Below, piece by piece: positions 57,961 through 64,000 of a stretch of 64,000 nucleotides of DNA. The position numbers and the translations under genes were made by a program. The notes under the pieces are model-generated. The model was given only the letters and a program-made list of their open reading frames with translations. It searched no databases and had not been told where the DNA came from. The stretch comes from Diabrotica undecimpunctata (lineage: Eukaryota; Arthropoda; Insecta; Coleoptera; Chrysomelidae), in contig NC_092806.1 of assembly GCF_040954645.1 (NCBI RefSeq), positions 26,871,644 through 26,935,643 of the forward strand, written 5' to 3'. Each line of letters starts with the position of its first letter. Position 1 is the first letter of the stretch.

Positions 57961-58829
57961 CATTTTATAAATAATCTATTGTGTGCAAATGTATTGATCA
58001 TTTTCACCTATAACTAAAATACCTATGTAGTCTCATTTTTGTTTAAAGTTAAAATTATTTCAAAATACTGTTTTAATTTTTTTTTAATAAAATCCTATTA
58101 AAAGTTTTTATTTTTTTATGACAAAATCAATGTATTCATTAGTTTTTTTACGATTTTAAAAGGTTGGGGTACGGTTAGACCCCACGTCACCGTTTATGTC
58201 AAGATTATATCACGTCACCAGTTAAGGGGTATATTAATTTCTAATTTTTAATTTTCACTATTACTCTTCGTTAACTATAGTTGTGCACTTGTCAATCTTT
58301 TTATTTCGAAACGAACTTTCTCTGTTAACATTTTCTCGTAGACGTTATGTATCGTAGAACCTTATTAAGTAATCACGAAATCAGCAATTTTTCTACCGAT
58401 CCCCGTTGTCTATATAGGGTAAAATAACGACAGCAATTATGAAAGTATATTTTAAAATTATAGTCGCATAGTGCATTCGTATCGTGATACAAAACCAGCA
58501 AAAACATATCGTAATGAAAACTTTTATGCGGGTCATATTTTATCCACGAAAATTTTACGATTAATCACGTCCGGCGTTATCACACCACTTAAATTATGTT
58601 TAAGGTAATCGAATGAACATTAAAGGGCTGTTTTATGTAGTAATAAACATTAATTGGGCGAAAACACTATACGCTATTTCTTTTAAAAGGCGGAACTACT
58701 TAGTGTGGCATCGTTTGCTCGCTTATTCACATTTTTATAGTTCTTCTTTCCTCTTTTTTTTTTCATAATACATGAGGTAACATTACACAACATAAGTGCA
58801 CAAGAACACAAGTATGTATACACACACGG
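57961..58829. other. AT-rich spacer, no gene seen
   Basis: GGGGTACGGTTAGACCCCACGTCACC near 58166 resembles a transposon end, without a partner. Nothing else. Confidence 0.4.
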
Positions 58830-60695
58830 TAACCTGGATCTCCTCTATTGGAAGAACAACGAGTCAGACTAATCACATCTTAGAGGAGCAAACATAGACT
58901 CCGATCATTGTCCAGTAATCTCAATATTGAGGGCTATAGTTTCAAACATCAGAACGGTACTCGGAAAACATCACCAATAGGCTAAGGAATGTAACAAGAG
59001 AAAAACAATTAAGTTAACTGACAGAAAAAGTTCGCTTACCCAGCGAACTAGAACAACTGTAGAGAATTGCCAACCAAAGAGAAGAGAAGAAAAGAAAATA
59101 CACAAAAGAAAGAAACGAAACCACTTAAATAAGGAACCCAAATATATAGAAAACCTTAATAGATAGAAAGAATTCAGATCATTCTATAATAAAGTTAACA
59201 TCAACAGAAAAGCATTAATGGCAACTACAAACCAATGCAGAAGTCTGAATGGTGGCCTATTATCAACAAGGAAATATGTATTGAATAGATGGGTGAAATA
59301 CTTTAACCAGGTACTTAATATAGAGGAAGAAGAAGAAATCCTGGAAGAAGAAATAATTGTCAGTGATGTAATTAGCACGAGTTGAGTAAAATTATTAATG
59401 ATTCGAAACACCAAATGATCGATTCTAACTGATCTCAACTGACCTCCTTGACCCTCGAGGTATAGGAAGGATCTGTTTACATTTGACAACCTTCAACTCT
59501 CCTATCATTGGTAAAGTTAACTGAGTAGGTGTATGGTCGATGGAAAATGTTATTTTTCAACTTGCGTTTGTTGTTGGGGTTTTTTGGATGACTCAAATCG
59601 ATAATTTAAAAATTTCTAATGATTTTTAATTGGTATGATCCTTTATTCTTAAGACGACTTTAGAAGATTATGTCTAGAAAGTTCTTTTGAATAAAAGCTA
59701 TCGGCGTCCGTATAGATTATTAAATGGTACAAAAGAATTTCATAAATCTAAACCTTAAAACTAAAAATATTAATCGTTGTTGTTAGGCAACATAATTATA
59801 GAATACAATGAAGCCTACGACTCTGTAAATAGAAGACAAATGTTTAGTGCAATAAAAGAGCTAGGAGTACCAAATCACTAAATTTAAAGAGGCAGTAAAA
59901 AATAAAAAAGCGGCTACAAAATGGATTTAATATTAGACACCAAGAGTACAAAGTACATGAAAACAAGCACGCAACTACAAATCCTACGACCACTTGTTAT
60001 AGGAAATGACTTCATCGAAGCAGTTAACAAATTTATATACCTTATATAGCTGCTTTTTCTCTCTCGAAATGAGACATATTTTTAGTTATATATTAAATTT
60101 CGGCAAAAAGAACAAACAACCCTCCTGGACTGGAGGGTTGTTTGTATCAATACGGAGGTCAACAAGGAAGTGTCGCAGTCACATGTATCCATTCTGACGG
60201 GAAAGGATGGAAAAATTCTTAAATGGACGTTTATTTATCTATTGGGTAACTCGCCGGTTTGGTGGAACTGAAATCAAACGAATTCTTCGTGAGACAATTA
60301 ATATCTCCTCGAAAGAGCAGCTGCTAACAACAAACAGACTCCAAAGTGTTTAGATTATCAATCTCACAAACGCGAAAAGATTATGAACCATTTTCGGTTT
60401 TTATGATATACAGGGTGAATTGGAAATGCTACAAATATATACGAAAAGAGGACGTGCGAAGCAGGACGAACATGGAAGATTTAATTGGAAGAATTGGACG
60501 AGAATGGACAAGAAACATTGTAGATTGGAGATCATGAGAAAACAGTCGTAGTAGAAGAAGACCATAAAAACGGTGGCTAGACGACATCAAAGCAAAAGTG
60601 GGGAGAAACTGGCAACAAATAGTACAAAACAGAAGAATGAAGAACTCATGAAGAAGCATTTGTTTAGTAGTGGACAAGCAGACTGAGAGCTCTTG
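58830..60695 (+). mobile_element. Decayed LINE: endonuclease end, linker, RT pieces, tail
   Basis: In order on the plus strand: HLRGANIDSDHCPVISIL (end of the APE-like endonuclease, SDH motif), a basic linker (FYNKVNINRKALMATTNQCR, NRWVKYFNQVLNIEEEEE), EYNEAYDSVNRRQMFSAIKE (first catalytic Asp), AVNKFIYL near 60030, and from 60580 KRWLDDIKAKVGRNWQQIV and THEEAFV of the C-terminal tail. Most of the palm including YADD is deleted, and frames shift repeatedly. Confidence 0.75.
60112..60145. repeat. Perfect 14-bp inverted repeat, 6-bp loop
   Basis: ACAAACAACCCTCC, TGGACT, then its exact reverse complement, inside the decayed LINE. Confidence 0.96.
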
Positions 60696-61238
60696 TCAAC
60701 GACAACGGTCAACGGTTCGATTTTGAAACCGTTATGTTAACCGTTGCTCAGCGTCTTTCAGTTTCGTACGAATGTTTGTTCACTAACCTGCAACAAATCC
60801 TTTGAGATTGAGTATACTAAATCCATAAAATTTTCCATATTATAATTTTATCGTATGTATGAACAAAGTAAGCTCTATTATCTCTCAAAAAGTATATTTT
60901 ATAAAAAAAAATTTATAATAGTTTGCAGTCGTTGAATTGCGCCAAATATAGGCAATTTATAGTTGTTCTAAACAATGCGAAAAGCTGAGATATCATTTCA
61001 CTTAATATTTCCTAAAAGTAGCGAAAAAAATTTAATATTTTTCAATATTAACATTCCAAATTCAAAGTAATGACTCTAAATGAATTTCATTATTTACTGA
61101 AAATCGAGCAACACTGTTTTGTGATTTTATATTTCAAATTATGTTAAAATTTCAAAAATACAAACATTAAACCTATGATTTATTGTTTCACGCAGTTTTA
61201 TTTTGCATGTGTTAGTAGTGAATAATTGTTAGTTTACA
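60696..61238. other. AT-rich spacer, no gene seen
   Basis: No coding signal; runs from the LINE end to the Helitron fragment. Confidence 0.5.
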
Positions 61239-61503
61239 GGCAGACAGACATTGCCGGTTATTCTTCTCTTTACATATGCGGAAGAGATTAATGCAGGTTT
61301 AACATAATCGTTTTTATGACGAAATGTCGAAACAGTTCGATTGGCCATTAACATAAGAGTACAAGTGCAAACTGATCTATCGGTGCAAATATTTTCCAAA
61401 TATTTGCTAAATATTGGAAACGGTAAAATAAAACTGCATCCAAATACACAAAATGGATCAAACTTGTGACCAAGCCACAGCAAAGCATGGCCGGGTCAGC
61501 TAG
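61239..61503 (+). mobile_element. Helitron 3' end with helicase fragment
   Basis: The plus strand reads GRQTLPVILLFTYAEEINAG, then after two stops RNVETVRLAINIRVQVQTDL and FSKYLLNIGNGKIKLHPNTQ, matching the PIF1-like helicase of Helitrons (DFRQTLPVI, L..N.RVQ, LLDIGNGK). Only ~45 bp later comes a hairpin (TGACC...CCA...TGG...GGTCA, about 61467-61498) and CTAG at 61500-61503 followed by T, the classic Helitron 3' terminus. The rest of the Rep-helicase is missing, so this is an internally deleted or 5'-truncated copy. Confidence 0.82.
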
Positions 61504-61521
61504 TTAGATTATAATTACATT

Positions 61522-61804
61522 AAAAAGGAAAAGACAGTTAAGATTTTATTTCACGTATAGGGAGCTTGCGCATCCGTTTATACGTATTTCAGCCCAATAG
61601 GCATCATCAGAACGGCTTTCGCAAACGCTCTGAACGTGAAATAAATTTTTTCTGTCTTAGGAAGCAACTCTAACATGGCTTTGTATAGACGCAATGTAGC
61701 GACATCTAATAATAAAATCGTAAACTAATTTTCGAAACCAAATTCAAGAATTCCGCTTTAATCTGTGCCTTCTAAGAATTGCAAGGCAAAACAGACGTTG
61801 ATAA

Positions 61805-61807
<3 letters not shown>
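61522..61807 (-). repeat. Penelope-type terminal repeat, copy 2
   Basis: Inverse partner of 22907-23192. Here the hammerhead-like core is CTGATGA, T, GCC...GGC, T, GAAA, i.e. one unpaired base on each side of stem II. It abuts a TA tract at 61808. Confidence 0.8.
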
Positions 61808-61887
<80 letters not shown>

Positions 61888-61893
61888 TATATC

Positions 61894-61965
<72 letters not shown>

Positions 61966-61981
61966 ATAATAATATAATATA
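61808..61981. repeat. (TA)n then (TAA)n microsatellite
   Basis: TA dinucleotides with a short interrupted stretch at about 61882-61908, changing to AAT repeats after 61950. Confidence 0.96.
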
Positions 61982-62007
61982 TAATTACATTCTACAATGA
62001 GTGATAA

Positions 62008-62547
62008 ACATTTAATTGAGTGTGTGAGAAACTACCCTGCTATTTATGATATGGCTCACCTGAAATACCTGGACAGAAACCACAACAGTTCATTGGGGAA
62101 GAAAATAGCTGAACTCTCCCTCCGATTTCATTTTTACCCATTCTGGGTGGAATGCGCATCGTCTTTTCCTTCTTTTATCTTTATCCAAAGCTAAAGCTAT
62201 CGCCAGCAATTCCATGTTTGTAAAATTTATTTTTTATAGGCACTCATGACACTAGCAAATAAAACTAGTTTAGACTAACATTTAATTGAGTGTGTGAGGA
62301 TGTACCCAGCTATTTATGATATAGCTCATCTGAAATACCTGGACAGCAACCACAAAAGTTCATTGTGGAAGAAAATAGCTGAACTCTCCCCTTTGATTTC
62401 CTTTTTACCAATTCTGGATGGACTGCCCATTGCCTTTTCCTTCCTTCATCTTCATCCAAAGTTACAGCTATCGCTAGAAATTCCATGTTTGTAAAATTCA
62501 TTTTTTAAACGCACTCAAGAAACTCACAAATAAAACCAGTTTGGAAA
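62008..62547. mobile_element. Two tandem 270-bp collapsed Harbinger units
   Basis: Unit 1 (62008-62277) and unit 2 (62278-62547) are about 85 percent identical. In each the plus strand starts a MADF domain (unit 1: [27 protein letters not shown]; unit 2: LIECVRMYPAIYDIAHLKYL, WKKIAEL), the DNA-binding partner of Harbinger transposases. From the other side the minus strand starts a Harbinger transposase N-terminus (unit 1: MELLAIALALDKDKRRKRR and FHPEWVKMKSEGEFS; unit 2: MEFLAIAVTLDEDEGRKRQ and VHPELVKRKSKG). The two partial genes meet at GCTGAACTCTCCC. So both outer gene ends remain and the middle of the element is gone. Confidence 0.78.
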
Positions 62548-63290
62548 AATTCGTGCAGAATTGGGAAGCTGGAAGCGACCCGTCGTAGCATAAATCAAAA
62601 CCTCGTGCGGAGCTTGGTTGTTCCAAGTCGCGCCTTAACATATCAACCTTTATGCTGAACACTATAGTGTATTTTTATGTATGAGAGAGTAATAAAACAA
62701 TAAATTATGTATGCAAATCCCTAAACTGTTGATAACTTGGTGACTCAATGAAAAACAGATATTTGTCAACAAGTTTACAGAAGTATATAGGAAAACAATT
62801 TTAAATTGAGTATGACCACCAGGTATAAAGGTTGGAGCAGAATAGAATACAATAGTTGTGAGGGTTACTAATCCCTAAATAAGGTTGCCAGTGTCGGAGT
62901 GATGGAGGTTAACAGGTACTAATGAATTTGCAAGAAATGTAAGATGTTTATTTTATTGGTTATATATAACCAATAAAAGTTTAATAAGTACCTACCTATT
63001 TGCAAAATAAAGTTTAATTCTTTAGATAAAATAAAACGTTTTATTTTATCCGAAATGAGTGCATTCCACGAAGTAAGGGTTTCAACAATCAAACATTTAA
63101 TTCTTTAATTCCAGGAATCTACGACAGTAATTGACTAGATAATTACCTTCTAAACTTATTCCACAGAAAATGTGATAGTGGGTTTTTCCATTTTGTAGGA
63201 AGGTCTAAGTGGCGTATTCAAAATTCTTAACAGTTCACTAAAAGTAGGTACTTCAGTTGCAAGGTGCAGTTTATTGTGTATACTAATGTT
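62548..63290. other. Spacer and 5' flank of the final ORF
   Basis: A less AT-rich block at 62560-62640 (GACCCGTCGTAGC, CTCGTGCGGAGCTTGG, AAGTCGCGCC) may be a transposon end. TTTTATTGGTTATATATAACCAATAAAA near 62950 is a natural palindrome. No coding signal until 63291. Confidence 0.4.
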
Positions 63291-64000
63291 ATGGAAAATT
63301 TGGAAGTGCCGTGTAAACGCCGAAAAATTGGTCCTCTAACAGTTAATGAAAAAACATTAATATTTAATTGTTTTAAATCATTTACAGACAAACGTTTATG
63401 TGAAAGTGTTGATGAGACCGTTGAGTTAGTTAGCAGTACACTTGGTGTTGGGAAATCTACGATTTACAGAGTTATTAAAGAAGAGAAATGTGGTAGTTTT
63501 CAAATGCCACGTAATGCTCCAGGGAAACCAAAATTTCAAATAGAATATCATTTTAAAGAAGGACTTCGACGAAAAGTTCATGAATTCTTCTTTAGACAAG
63601 AATTTCCAACATTGGATAAAGTTCTTGTCTCAGTTCGAGATGATAAGGATTACCCAGAAATGAGTCGAAGTACGTTATGGAAACTTTTAAAAGAAATAGG
63701 CTTCCGCTGGAAAAAGAATCCCAGAAAGTCTATTTTATTAGAAAGAAGCGATATTGTCATATGGAGAAGATATTTTCTAAGAACCATAAAGGAAATGAGA
63801 AACCAAAAAAGAAAAATATTTTATCTTGATGAAACATGGATCAACGAGGGTCATACACCAAATAAATTTTGGCAGGATGAAACTGTTACAAGTCAAAGGC
63901 ACGCTTTTGTAAATAACTTATCTACTGGTTTAAACCCACCATCAGGAAAGGGACGCAGGCTGATAATAGTACACATTGGCAGTTCAGACGGTTTTGTTGA
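63291..64000 (+). CDS. IS630/Tc1/mariner-superfamily transposase, open, runs off window
   Basis: From ATG 63291 the frame is free of stops to the window end (236 complete codons). The N-terminal HTH shows STLGVGKSTIYRVIKEEK (residues ~55-72); then LRRKVHEFFFRQEFPTLDKV, VRDDKDYPEMSRSTLWKLLK, IGFRWKKNPRKSILLER, the first catalytic Asp in IFYLDETWINEGHTPNKFW, and NPPSGKGRRLIIVHIGSSDG. The second Asp and final Glu lie beyond the window. It aligns with the broken copy at 41731-43030 (shared EFFF/GFFF, VRDD, LW..LKE..FRW, YxDE.W.N.GHT, STG..PPSGKG.RLII.H.GS), but is clearly a different subfamily. It is either a young, possibly active transposase or a domesticated gene. Confidence 0.88.
   Translation, partial: MENLEVPCKRRKIGPLTVNEKTLIFNCFKSFTDKRLCESVDETVELVSSTLGVGKSTIYRVIKEEKCGSFQMPRNAPGKPKFQIEYHFKEGLRRKVHEFFFRQEFPTLDKVLVSVRDDKDYPEMSRSTLWKLLKEIGFRWKKNPRKSILLERSDIVIWRRYFLRTIKEMRNQKRKIFYLDETWINEGHTPNKFWQDETVTSQRHAFVNNLSTGLNPPSGKGRRLIIVHIGSSDGFV

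Noticed and set aside
62310..62501. Minus 63-codon ORF taken as a whole gene
   Set aside because: Only its first part resembles a Harbinger transposase start; the rest is antisense to the MADF fragment, so it is part of the collapsed unit.

Overview
The window looks like a transposon-saturated intergenic or intronic stretch from an insect nuclear genome, probably a beetle. The base composition is AT-rich, there are nine long (TA)n tracts, and the mixture is typical of large insect genomes: RTE-like and related LINEs, Penelope-like elements, Ty3/Gypsy, mariner, Tc1, pogo/Tigger, piggyBac, hAT, PIF/Harbinger, Crypton and Helitron. The beetle assignment is inference from LINE families I recognise; nothing here is a species marker. 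I found no convincing host gene, rRNA, tRNA or CRISPR array.

Layout. 0-6.2 kb: LINE remnants (one nested, with a 14-bp target duplication), a ~330-bp dispersed repeat, and the GIY-YIG end of a Penelope-like element running into a TA tract. 8.3-11.3 kb: a scrambled Tc1 remnant and the best-preserved LINE (9137-11282, RTE type, 12-bp target duplication, few stops). 12.9-14.1 kb: Penelope-type termini, including a perfect 403-bp-arm palindrome between TA tracts. 14.7-16 kb: a Crypton tyrosine-recombinase gene broken by a frameshift and a small LINE insertion. 18.9-22.1 kb: Harbinger, hAT and LINE remnants. 23.7-27.5 kb: a whole piggyBac bounded by TTAA with a whole mariner inside it. 28.3-35.7 kb: pogo/Tigger and Gypsy remnants and a second, longer pogo pseudogene. 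36.9-39.5 kb: a LINE interrupted by a second LINE (9-bp duplication). 41.7-43.5 kb: a transposase of the IS630/Tc1/mariner superfamily and a small fold-back. 46-47.7 kb: Gypsy, LINE and Penelope pieces. 48.3-50.4 kb: a 2.15-kb fold-back element. 52.2-55.2 kb: a second piggyBac with TTAA at both ends. 55.5-58 kb: a hAT with a twin-priming-type inverted LINE beside it. 58.8-61.5 kb: a decayed LINE and a Helitron 3' end. 62.0-62.5 kb: two tandem copies of a collapsed Harbinger unit. 63.3-64.0 kb: an uninterrupted transposase reading frame that runs off the window.

The genes do not form a pathway. They are independent selfish elements of different ages. Nesting gives a relative order: piggyBac before mariner, Crypton before a LINE tail, and older LINEs before younger LINEs of the family with an AAGAAG-type tail. 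Almost all coding sequences are pseudogenes; the exception visible here is the open frame at 63291-64000.
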